DNA of 64,000 bases from Prochlorococcus marinus str. MIT 0917. Its GTDB lineage: Bacteria; Cyanobacteriota; Cyanobacteriia; PCC-6307; Cyanobiaceae. Under the pieces are notes generated by a model. It did no database searches. It was not told the DNA's origin and saw only the letters and a list, made by a program, of their open reading frames with translations. The translations under genes and the position numbers were made by a program. Shown one piece after another: positions 18,658 to 29,937 of this stretch. The stretch is from assembly GCF_027359575.1 (NCBI RefSeq), contig NZ_CP114784.1, positions 62,001 to 126,000 on the forward strand. The letters are read 5' to 3'. Every line of letters begins with the position of its first letter. Position 1 is the stretch's first letter.

Positions 18658-19602
18658 TTAAGTTAATTCTCCACCACAACTTGAACCAGCTCCAGCAGTA
18701 CAGCCAAAACAATGATTCCCTACTGAAATAGGATTATTCTTTAAAGAGGCAAGTGGAATCAAAAGATCATCCAAATGCTTAACTTTGCCATCTCTCTTGA
18801 TTCCAAGTTGTTGGTTAAAATCACAATCATATAGATAACCTTTCCAATCAACACTCAGAGTTGTTCTACACATTACTGAGTTAAGATTTTCTGGATTATG
18901 ATTATCTTTAAGCAATTTATTATACTCTTCTAGTTTGCCAATTATCTTTAAATAGTTTTCATATCTATTAATTGGCATATTTGCTAAAACAAATAAATTC
19001 GAGAAAAAAATACCATACCTTTCTTTTAGTTCTCGTCTATAAGTATCTTCTAATTCTTTTTGGGATGGTGGAAGTTGTGGACCACTTGGATTATAGACTA
19101 GATTCAAAATTAGACCTTTATCTTCTATTCCGTAACCAAAATTGTTAAGCTTTTTAAGAGCCAATATACTTTTTTCAAAAACACCTTTTCCACGTTGTTT
19201 ATCTACATTTTCCTCGAGATAACAAGGAAGTGATGCTGTAATTTGCACTTTATTTGATGCCAAGAAACTTGCTAGATTTTCATAACCTGGCTCTGTTAGA
19301 ATGGTTAAATTACATCTGTCCATGACTTCAACATTAAGACTACGTACTTCTTTTACTAATTGTTTGAATTTAGGATGAAGTTCTGGAGCTCCTCCGGTAA
19401 TATCTAGTAGATTAATATTGTTGGCCTTTATAACTTTAGGTATAAGTTTTATAATATCATCGCTCATCATTTCTGTTCTGCTTGGACTAGAATTAACGTG
19501 ACAATGACTGCAAGCTTGATTACATTTGTAGCCTATATTTATTTGCAAAGTATCAAGATAGCCTCTCTTGACTTTTGGGAATTTTGGTTTAGTTATCTCC
19601 AT
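18658..19602 (-). CDS. arsS: Radical SAM protein, ArsS-like (arsenosugar biosynthesis)
   Basis: A 314-residue radical SAM enzyme with the cluster motif CNQACSHC near residue 27 and a C-terminal DUF3641-type domain. That domain has CRTTLSVDWKGYLYDCDFNQQL and the final cysteine-rich NHCFGCTAGAGSSCGGEL. This arrangement is that of ArsS, which forms 5'-deoxy-5'-dimethylarsinoyl-adenosine on the way to arsenosugars, and in some bacteria it is a selenoprotein. Here all positions in the motif are Cys. No arsM methyltransferase is adjacent. It starts about 90 bases downstream of the phosphatase gene on the same strand. Confidence 0.83.
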   Translation of the reverse strand: MEITKPKFPKVKRGYLDTLQINIGYKCNQACSHCHVNSSPSRTEMMSDDIIKLIPKVIKANNINLLDITGGAPELHPKFKQLVKEVRSLNVEVMDRCNLTILTEPGYENLASFLASNKVQITASLPCYLEENVDKQRGKGVFEKSILALKKLNNFGYGIEDKGLILNLVYNPSGPQLPPSQKELEDTYRRELKERYGIFFSNLFVLANMPINRYENYLKIIGKLEEYNKLLKDNHNPENLNSVMCRTTLSVDWKGYLYDCDFNQQLGIKRDGKVKHLDDLLIPLASLKNNPISVGNHCFGCTAGAGSSCGGELT

Positions 19603-19691
19603 AGAGATTAAAATATAGCTAACATTATTTACAATTATAGTTAAAATATTTATTTAATTGCTAATACTTTATAAATTTTTCTACTAATAAG

Positions 19692-20891
19692 CTAAAAGTT
19701 ACTAGCTAATTGTTTAAACCATTCAATATATTCTTTTGGACCATCATTAATAATCATATTGAATTTTAAATCATCATTAGGATCACTAATGCCTGTCATA
19801 TCAGTACCATTAATTCTTGGTCTTGATACCTGATCGTTGCAGCTGTTAACAAATATAACTTGATTATCTTGTTTATATGCTTCTCCCAACTTTTGGATCA
19901 ATGTTAAGAAACCTCTGTCACTCCCACCTCTTAACCAAGAATTATTTTTTTTCTCTTTAACTGAGGTTACTGTATCGCCAACGCCTATTAGCAGTGGCAT
20001 TTGATCACTAGGAATTTTATCTTTGCATAGCTCTACTAATTTATTATGTGTCTTAGGAGCATTTCTGACATTGAAGTTTTCACCGAAAGGATAAACGCCA
20101 GTTTTGTTTGCTATGTATTTATTTAATAGTAATAAAAGACCTGCTTCTTTTATTGCACCATTGATAATGAACTGAATATCTGTTGTACCGAATTCTTTTT
20201 GAGTTGAATATTTCATTATTTCTTTGCCATCTCTTATTCCCAGATTTGGCATCAAATGCAAATAAAAAGAGTTATCTAAGCCATGATCTTTAGAATTTTT
20301 TAGCAAATTATTCATTATTTTTTCCATAATCAATTGCAGATTTTTTACTTTTTGAAAATCGTTTTTAACGTAGTTAAAAATTTCATTAAAGTTTAGAGTG
20401 GGAGTAAATCGCGTATCACATACAGCTACATCAATTAATTTATTTCTGAATTCATTTGAAATGTTTGGTAAGAATTTTTTTAATTCATTAGTTAACATTG
20501 AACGCATCATTTTTGGAACTTCCGCTAAAAAGTTAATCTCTTCATCTTTAAGCCCTGGATGAGATGAATTACTAAATCTATCTTGTAATTCAACTCCACA
20601 TGCAGCAAGACCAGGTAAGTAATAGCCATTTTCTCTTGCGATTGTTTTTGAATTAAGCGCATTTTCAACTAACCGATTAACACCTCTTCTGCCTTCGTGT
20701 TCCCCGCAGGTTAAGACTGCGAACTTCTCTTCTAATCTTGAAACGTCCTTCACATAGTCTTTGTTGAGCGCTCTTTTGAGTGGGTCTTGGACTAGTGGAA
20801 TACATACCCCATCTAGATCCTGAACTATTAGAATATTTTGTTCATTTATTATTGTGTCAATAACTTCTTCTTTCGTCCTAAACATTTTCAT
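19692..20891 (-). CDS. stpA: Glucosylglycerol-3-phosphate phosphatase-like protein (StpA/GgpP)
   Basis: A 399-residue protein resembling cyanobacterial StpA, the phosphatase that releases the compatible solute glucosylglycerol from its phosphate. It has the HAD-like segment LIVQDLDGVCIPLVQDPL (residues 20-37) with the Asp-x-Asp pair, CGEHEGRRGVNRLVENAL, a GVGDTVTSV segment, and SWLRGGSDRGFLTLI toward the C-terminus. No ggpS synthase is in this window. It is divergent from the dehydrogenase-like and kinase genes. Confidence 0.75.
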   Translation of the reverse strand: MKMFRTKEEVIDTIINEQNILIVQDLDGVCIPLVQDPLKRALNKDYVKDVSRLEEKFAVLTCGEHEGRRGVNRLVENALNSKTIARENGYYLPGLAACGVELQDRFSNSSHPGLKDEEINFLAEVPKMMRSMLTNELKKFLPNISNEFRNKLIDVAVCDTRFTPTLNFNEIFNYVKNDFQKVKNLQLIMEKIMNNLLKNSKDHGLDNSFYLHLMPNLGIRDGKEIMKYSTQKEFGTTDIQFIINGAIKEAGLLLLLNKYIANKTGVYPFGENFNVRNAPKTHNKLVELCKDKIPSDQMPLLIGVGDTVTSVKEKKNNSWLRGGSDRGFLTLIQKLGEAYKQDNQVIFVNSCNDQVSRPRINGTDMTGISDPNDDLKFNMIINDGPKEYIEWFKQLASNF

Positions 20892-21054
20892 AAAAGAAGC
20901 CTTTAAATATTACTTTACTCTAGTTCAAATGAATTAATATTTTCTTGATAGTTCTTATTCTTAAATAAGTATATAGATTTATATTCAGTATTAGAAAAAG
21001 TCTTTTAAAAAGTTTCTTCTCATTGTATATAATGCATTTGAATGCAAATAAACT

Positions 21055-22584
21055 GTGCTTGAAAAGATCTTAAGTAATAGCTTCTTTGCTGAGCCTTATT
21101 CAAGTGAGAAATTAGAAATAAGAATCAGAGAGGTTTTGAATGGGAAAATAGGATTTTATAGTGTTGGCTTATATCCTGCCTCTCTTGCCTATAACTGTGC
21201 GCTGCATAATGGAGGCTTAAATATCCTTTTAGCCCCTAGAGACGGTAGACAAATTTTTGGGGCTTTTTCTGATACTGATCTCTCTGAAATGGATAAAGGT
21301 ATAAAAAATAAAATTGAATCTATGGCAATTTCAAATCCTAATAAATCAGAAAGATATAATACTCTTCAGGATTTAATACTTAACTGTGAATTAGTTATTT
21401 TGAGTGCAAATAGCAAACATATAATAAATGACGTTAATTTAGCATTTAGACTTAGACAGGAACTTAATCGAGAAAATGTTTTAATTGCGTGCTTGGTTGG
21501 TTCGTTTTGCCATGACTACAATTTAAATGAATCTTTCGTGTTGTGCGAAAAATTCAATAAACTAGCTTTCTTTTCAGGTTTTCATCGACATGGAGCACTT
21601 CGAAATCCATTAGATAGCTTTACTGCTAATTTTTGTCATCCAGATGCTATGAATGCAATATTAGGTGCAAAATTATTAAATAAAATTTCACCAAATATTC
21701 AAGTTTCCGCAGGTATACATAACGTTGAAGGTCAATACATAAAAGCTGCCAAAAATATTTCTTCGATTTTAGCGGGGTTTGGCCATACTTTTCATAAAAA
21801 TAATCCTGGATTATTACCAAATTTATTGACTTTATTATTAGATCAATGTCTAGATCAGGCTGCCTATGTTTCAATGAGTCGATCAGATAGAGAGGATTTA
21901 TATACAAAACAACCTTTTCCTATTACTGAATTAGGCTATAGCGTACAAAGTATAGAGGCGTCCTACCTAAAGGATGGTGATTTGGTTCAGGTAAGAGATC
22001 ATACTTTTAGTCAATTGACAGCGATGGTTGCTGATGTGAGAGGGAGCATGATGTTGCCTGTAAGTGGTAAACCAACCAGAAATTTTCAAGCTGGTGAAGT
22101 ACTCGCTGAGAAGATGATTCAGCATAAACGATGCCCAAAAGGGGTGAATGAGTTTATAGAATGGTGCGAAAGATCTGGACTTAAACGTGGAGCTTTAGAA
22201 GGAATAAATTCTTTAAAATATTGGCCATATATCTTGAGGAAATATTCTATACCCATTAATAATGCATCAATGATAAATCTTTTATATATGTGTATAATGG
22301 CTCCTGATGAAATCAAAAAAGATATTTATAATGTTATGACAATTAGTCGTGAAATGGCTAACTATTGTCAAGAATCTGTTAAGTCATGCCAAAGCAAAAA
22401 AATATCTTATGCGCTAAATAATTTTCATTTAAATACTTCTATTGATTTCCTGACAAAGTCATTAACTGATCAAGATCGATTATTTTTTGAAGCAAATGAG
22501 ATTGACTTTGATAATAAATTAGAATCAGAAGGTAAACCAATTTATAATAAGGTTATAGATTATATAGAAAAATATTTAATATAA
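21055..22584 (+). CDS. Dehydrogenase-like protein, GpsA/6PGDH-type fold, unassigned
   Basis: A 509-residue protein I cannot place in a named family. The N-terminal 150 residues resemble a Rossmann domain (IGFYSVGLYPASLAYNCALHNGG, then LVILSANSKHI, then LIACLVGSF). The middle (VEGQYIKAAKNISSILAGFG followed by a long helix with LLLDQCLDQAAYV) resembles the helical C-terminal half of glycerol-3-phosphate or 6-phosphogluconate dehydrogenases. The last 130 residues are lower in complexity. GTG start at 21055. It is followed 22 bases later by the kinase-like gene and is divergent from stpA, which suggests one functional unit. Confidence 0.6.
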   Translation: MLEKILSNSFFAEPYSSEKLEIRIREVLNGKIGFYSVGLYPASLAYNCALHNGGLNILLAPRDGRQIFGAFSDTDLSEMDKGIKNKIESMAISNPNKSERYNTLQDLILNCELVILSANSKHIINDVNLAFRLRQELNRENVLIACLVGSFCHDYNLNESFVLCEKFNKLAFFSGFHRHGALRNPLDSFTANFCHPDAMNAILGAKLLNKISPNIQVSAGIHNVEGQYIKAAKNISSILAGFGHTFHKNNPGLLPNLLTLLLDQCLDQAAYVSMSRSDREDLYTKQPFPITELGYSVQSIEASYLKDGDLVQVRDHTFSQLTAMVADVRGSMMLPVSGKPTRNFQAGEVLAEKMIQHKRCPKGVNEFIEWCERSGLKRGALEGINSLKYWPYILRKYSIPINNASMINLLYMCIMAPDEIKKDIYNVMTISREMANYCQESVKSCQSKKISYALNNFHLNTSIDFLTKSLTDQDRLFFEANEIDFDNKLESEGKPIYNKVIDYIEKYLI

Positions 22585-22606
22585 TCTAATTCGTAAAATA
22601 TTTTCT

Positions 22607-23770
22607 ATGGATTTCGAGAAAATTAATTTGATTGCAAATAAATTTTTTTATAATAGTAAAGTTTTAAATATAGAATTTATTGATTCTGGTCTTATAAATA
22701 AAACGTATATAATTGAACATTTAAAAAATGGAAAAAAGTCTAAATTTGTTTTACAGAGTCTTAGTGATATATTTGAATCTTATGATATGGTTAACATGAA
22801 CCATAAATTAATAACTGATCATATTACAAATAAAATAAAAGAAAAATATATTAAATCTGATAATCAAAGATGGGAGGTTCCAAGTTTAATTAAGTGTAAT
22901 TCTAATAACCTTTTTTTGCTTCCTTTTCGATCAGAATATTGGCGAGCGATGGAATATATAGATGATACTCTTAGCTTTGATATTTTAGAAGATAATAAAA
23001 TGGCTTATCAAACAGGTCTTGGTCTTGCTAAGTTTCATGTAACATGCTCAGATATTGACCTTAAAAAATTAGAAAATACTATTACAGATTTTCATAATAC
23101 GAAGCACTACATAGACAATTTTAATAAGATAATTCAAGACTCTAAATTTAGCAAGCTAGACGCTCACTTAAATAAAAGAGTTCAAAAATTAGTTTATAAC
23201 ATATCTAATCATATTTTATATGTTGAATATATATTGGGACATTTGAGGGATAAATCATTAGACCTTAGAGTCATACATGGCGATCCTAAGTTAAGTAATT
23301 TTCTTTTTGATAATAAGTTTAAATATGTTGTTTCTATGATAGATCTAGATACTGTATCTTCTGGCTATTTACTTACTGATTTGGCCGATTGTATACGTTC
23401 CATTTGTAATATTGCCGGTGAGGATCCAGATGATATAGAGAATGTATACTTTGATATTAACTTTTGTAAGAGCTTTCTCACAGGCTATTTCTCAATACCT
23501 AATCAAAAGGGTGATTACTGTTTTGGACTCCTTCCAGAATATATTTATTTGATAATAGTTGAATTAACTATAAGATTCCTGAATGATTTTTTGCAATCAA
23601 ATATTTACTTCAAAATAAAATATCAGACTCACAATCTATATAGAGCAGAGGTTCAATACCGATTACTTTCTAGTTTTGTTACTCAAATACCTATTTTGTT
23701 AAATTCACTTGATGAAATAGGTATTTCTTCAAACCCAACTTTTGTGTCAGATCTACAAAAAATTGTTTAG
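22607..23770 (+). CDS. APH/choline-kinase-fold phosphotransferase
   Basis: A 387-residue kinase-like protein of the aminoglycoside phosphotransferase superfamily. An N-terminal lobe contains FIDSGLINKTYII and FVLQSL. The catalytic loop is VIHGDPKLSNFLFD (about residue 222), with the metal-binding MIDLDTVSSG (about 245) and a helical tail. It resembles N-acetylhexosamine-1-kinase-like sugar kinases as much as antibiotic kinases. Very AT-rich codon use. Together with the preceding dehydrogenase-like gene it forms a two-gene operon. Confidence 0.78.
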   Translation: MDFEKINLIANKFFYNSKVLNIEFIDSGLINKTYIIEHLKNGKKSKFVLQSLSDIFESYDMVNMNHKLITDHITNKIKEKYIKSDNQRWEVPSLIKCNSNNLFLLPFRSEYWRAMEYIDDTLSFDILEDNKMAYQTGLGLAKFHVTCSDIDLKKLENTITDFHNTKHYIDNFNKIIQDSKFSKLDAHLNKRVQKLVYNISNHILYVEYILGHLRDKSLDLRVIHGDPKLSNFLFDNKFKYVVSMIDLDTVSSGYLLTDLADCIRSICNIAGEDPDDIENVYFDINFCKSFLTGYFSIPNQKGDYCFGLLPEYIYLIIVELTIRFLNDFLQSNIYFKIKYQTHNLYRAEVQYRLLSSFVTQIPILLNSLDEIGISSNPTFVSDLQKIV

Positions 23771-23824
23771 GGTTTCACATAATGCAACTTGTCAGTAAAG
23801 TAAAATTGATATTTATTTTTTCTT

Positions 23825-25899
<2,075 letters not shown>

Positions 25900-25920
25900 T
25901 TTTCCAAAAGGTAGATAGAT

Positions 25921-26814
25921 ATGGCCTTAATACTTCCTCGTAGTTATCATAAAATTTCATCAATTGAAAAAAATCATATCTCATGGATTGAGCCTGAATT
26001 AGCAGAAAGACAGGATATTAGACCTCTTAGAATTGGTATATTAAATATTATGCCTTTAGGAAAACAATATGAATTTAATTTATTGCACCCGTTAGGACTT
26101 TCTCCTCTCCAAATAGAACCTATATGGATAAGATTAAAATCCCATTCATATAAAACTTGGGATCTAGAGCATCTAAATAACTTATATGTTGATTGGGAGC
26201 TGGCAATGTCTCCAACTCCTCTAGATGGGTTGATTATTACTGGAGCACCTGTAGAGCATCTCCCGTTTGATGAAGTAAATTATTGGAAAGAATTAGTGAA
26301 TCTAATTGAGGAAGCAAAATTAAAATGTGCAAGTACCCTAGGATTGTGTTGGGCTGGTTTCGCAATGGCATATATGGCTGGTGTTGAGAAAAGTAATTTT
26401 AAAAAAAAGCTTTTTGGGGTATATCCAATGAGGAGTCTTGTCCCTGGTCATTCTCTAATGGGAACACAAGACGATGAGTTCTTCTGCCCCCAAAGTAGGC
26501 ATGCTGGATTACCTGATATTGAAATGGAAAAAGCTGAAAAAAAAGGCAAGCTAAGATTGTTAGCCCATGGGAAAAAAGTAGGATACACAATTTTTGAAAC
26601 ACCTGACCAAAGGCAATTAATGCATTTAGGACATCCAGAATATAATGTTGATCGATTGAAATCTGAGATGGAAAGAGATAAGAAAAGAGGCGATGTTCCT
26701 CCTCCTGAAAATTTTGATTTGACGAAATCAAATACTTCATGGCGATCTCATAGAAACTTATTATTTCAACAATGGTTGTGGTTCTGTTATCAACGTGTAA
26801 GTCTAAGTATTTAA
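25921..26814 (+). CDS. metA: Homoserine O-acyltransferase MetA, acetyl-type predicted
   Basis: A 297-residue protein of the MetA/HTS family with the catalytic cysteine in TLGLCWAGFAMAYM (about 141), the catalytic His/Glu pair around HLGHPEYN (about 240), and NIMPLGKQYEFNLL at the N-terminus. In the segment TGAPVEHLPFDEVNYW the residue that sets acyl-CoA choice is Glu, as in Bacillus-type acetyl-CoA-using MetA, where the succinyl-using E. coli enzyme has Gly. O-acetylhomoserine is exactly the substrate the adjacent metY needs. Confidence 0.93.
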   Translation: MALILPRSYHKISSIEKNHISWIEPELAERQDIRPLRIGILNIMPLGKQYEFNLLHPLGLSPLQIEPIWIRLKSHSYKTWDLEHLNNLYVDWELAMSPTPLDGLIITGAPVEHLPFDEVNYWKELVNLIEEAKLKCASTLGLCWAGFAMAYMAGVEKSNFKKKLFGVYPMRSLVPGHSLMGTQDDEFFCPQSRHAGLPDIEMEKAEKKGKLRLLAHGKKVGYTIFETPDQRQLMHLGHPEYNVDRLKSEMERDKKRGDVPPPENFDLTKSNTSWRSHRNLLFQQWLWFCYQRVSLSI

Positions 26815-26862
26815 CTTTATTTATTCATTAGGACTTATATTTTCTGCCTATAAAATAATTAA

Positions 26863-28176
<1,314 letters not shown>

Positions 28177-28249
28177 AATATGCTCCTTTTTCTATAATGA
28201 ATTTCTTAAGTTGATATTTTATAAAACTATATTCAATTAAGGTAGATTA

Positions 28250-29281
28250 TTGGCTAATAGCGTTTTGATTTCCTCGACATCAATCAAAAATAAATATCCA
28301 TCTAATATTGGAATTGTTATTTGCGGTCATGGGAGTAGAGATCCCCTAGCCGTAGATGAGTTTATTAATGTAGTAAATAAAATAAAATCTAGAATACCTA
28401 ATATTCCAGTTGCATTTGGATTCCTAGAATTTAACAGACCAATAATCAGTGAGGCATTAGATCAACTTAGAAATATGGGAGTAGAGAGAGTAATTGCTCT
28501 ACCGGCTATGTTGTTTGCTGCCGGACATACTAAAAATGATATTCCTGCTGTTTTGAATAAATACTCTGATGAAAATGGACTTCCCATTCAATATGGCAGA
28601 GAGCTTGGCCTGAATTCCTTGATGATTGGAGCAGCAGGAGCAAGAATTAAAGAAATAATTGAGAGTAATACAATATTTCCAATTTATGAAACATTACTTG
28701 TTGTAGCAGGGAGGGGTTCATCAGACCCAGATGCTAATTCAAATGTTTGTAAGATTACAAGGATGCTTGTAGAGGGATTTGGTTTTGGATGGGGCGAAAC
28801 CGTTTTTTCAGGAGTAACATTCCCCCTGGTTGAGCCTGGCCTGAGGCATGCTCTTAAATTAGGTTTTAAAAGAGTAATTATATTGCCTTATTTTCTTTTC
28901 TCTGGAGTTTTGGTAAGTCGTGTTAGAGATCATTCTCTGAAAGTTGCAAATGATAATCCAGATGTAAAATTTTTATACGCAAGTTATTTATCTGACCAAG
29001 ATTTAGTTATTGATACTTTTATGGAAAGAATTCAAGAAGTTTTAAATGGAGAGAATTTTATGAATTGTGCTTTATGTAAATATCGCTCAAATTTACTAGG
29101 TTTTGAAAGTGAGGTCGGATATGAACAGATCAGTCACCATGATCATGTTGAAGGTTCTCTAGAGGAAATTTGCCAAGGAAACAAAGCTCATGAACACTCT
29201 CACGATCATTTTCCTTATCCACATGCTGAGCATCCTTTAGGACCTGTCACGCTTCGCTCTTTAAACAAGAGCCAAATCTAA
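28250..29281 (+). CDS. CbiX/SirB-type sirohydrochlorin chelatase with His-rich tail
   Basis: A 343-residue, two-domain class II chelatase that inserts Co or Fe into sirohydrochlorin, for cobalamin or siroheme. Domain 1 has IVICGHGSRDP and PAMLFAAGHTKNDIP, with the metal-binding histidines. Domain 2 has LLVVAGRGSSDPDAN and ILPYFLFSGVLV. The C-terminus is histidine-rich (HDHVEG, HEHSHDHFPYPHAEH), as in metal-storing CbiX proteins. It starts with TTG 28250. Given the organism's B12-type cofactor needs (NrdJ in this window), a cobalt role is reasonable, but a siroheme role is not excluded. Confidence 0.88.
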   Translation: MANSVLISSTSIKNKYPSNIGIVICGHGSRDPLAVDEFINVVNKIKSRIPNIPVAFGFLEFNRPIISEALDQLRNMGVERVIALPAMLFAAGHTKNDIPAVLNKYSDENGLPIQYGRELGLNSLMIGAAGARIKEIIESNTIFPIYETLLVVAGRGSSDPDANSNVCKITRMLVEGFGFGWGETVFSGVTFPLVEPGLRHALKLGFKRVIILPYFLFSGVLVSRVRDHSLKVANDNPDVKFLYASYLSDQDLVIDTFMERIQEVLNGENFMNCALCKYRSNLLGFESEVGYEQISHHDHVEGSLEEICQGNKAHEHSHDHFPYPHAEHPLGPVTLRSLNKSQI

Positions 29282-29616
29282 AAAAAATAGGTTTAAATTA
29301 AAGAATCATTAGTCTCTTTCTTGCATGCGTCGCAAGCGACTCGTTATTTATACATTTTTTTAATGTTTAGTTTCAGCTCTTTTCCCCAAGTGATTTCCAC
29401 AACTAGTGAGCAGTTTTCCACTGTGAAAAACTAAAACGCTAGTTTTAGTGAAGGACTTGTGGGATTCAATAGATATTTTAATAGTAATTTACACTTAGCA
29501 ACCTTAGACGGATGGAGCTATTTCGCTTTAGATGCTTCTTTGAGAGGCATTGCTATGAAATGAGTCTAGCGCTGTCTCGGTTTTTCGGTTTAGCTTTTCT
29601 TTATCTTTGACGTTTT
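29282..29616. other. 335-base intergenic region with DnaA-box-like and hairpin elements
   Basis: No gene is visible. Three elements close to the DnaA 9-mer are clustered: ATTTCCACA (29393-29401), TTTTCCACT (29414-29422) and its inverted counterpart TGTGAAAAA (29422-29430). Immediately after is a hairpin ACTAAAAC-GCTA-GTTTTAGT (29430-29449). A second short inverted repeat, GTCGC-AA-GCGAC, lies near 29330. There is no other sign of an origin. Confidence 0.4.
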
Positions 29617-29937
29617 ATGGAAAATTTAAGATCCTTATCTCATAGATTTCGAGCTTTTAAAAAAGAAATGGAGTTTAATCAAATTGAAACTCGTATTGAT
29701 GAGATAAAAACTGATGAGGTTATAGGTCTTGAAAATGACTTGGAACTTATGTCTATAAGTCTTGAGGCTGAGGTCCCTGAAGCTCTTTATATAGGCATGA
29801 AGGATTTTATAAGTGGAAATGAGAATTGGGATCAATCCAAGCTTATTAGCTCAGCTATTGCAAATTTTCTTTTTCAAAATGGTTCTGAGGATAGGGCTGT
29901 TATTGAGAAATACTTAAATGATATTTTTAACCTTTAA
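29617..29937 (+). CDS. DUF2811 family protein
   Basis: A 106-residue protein. Its C-terminal 60 residues (SISLEAEVPEALYIGMKDFI, then WDQSKLISSAIANFLFQNG, then YLNDIF) match the small cyanobacterial DUF2811 family, including the Val-Pro-Glu-Ala-Leu core. The N-terminal 45 residues are a charged extension. Function unknown. It overlaps the convergent GMC oxidoreductase by 11 bases. Confidence 0.78.
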   Translation: MENLRSLSHRFRAFKKEMEFNQIETRIDEIKTDEVIGLENDLELMSISLEAEVPEALYIGMKDFISGNENWDQSKLISSAIANFLFQNGSEDRAVIEKYLNDIFNL

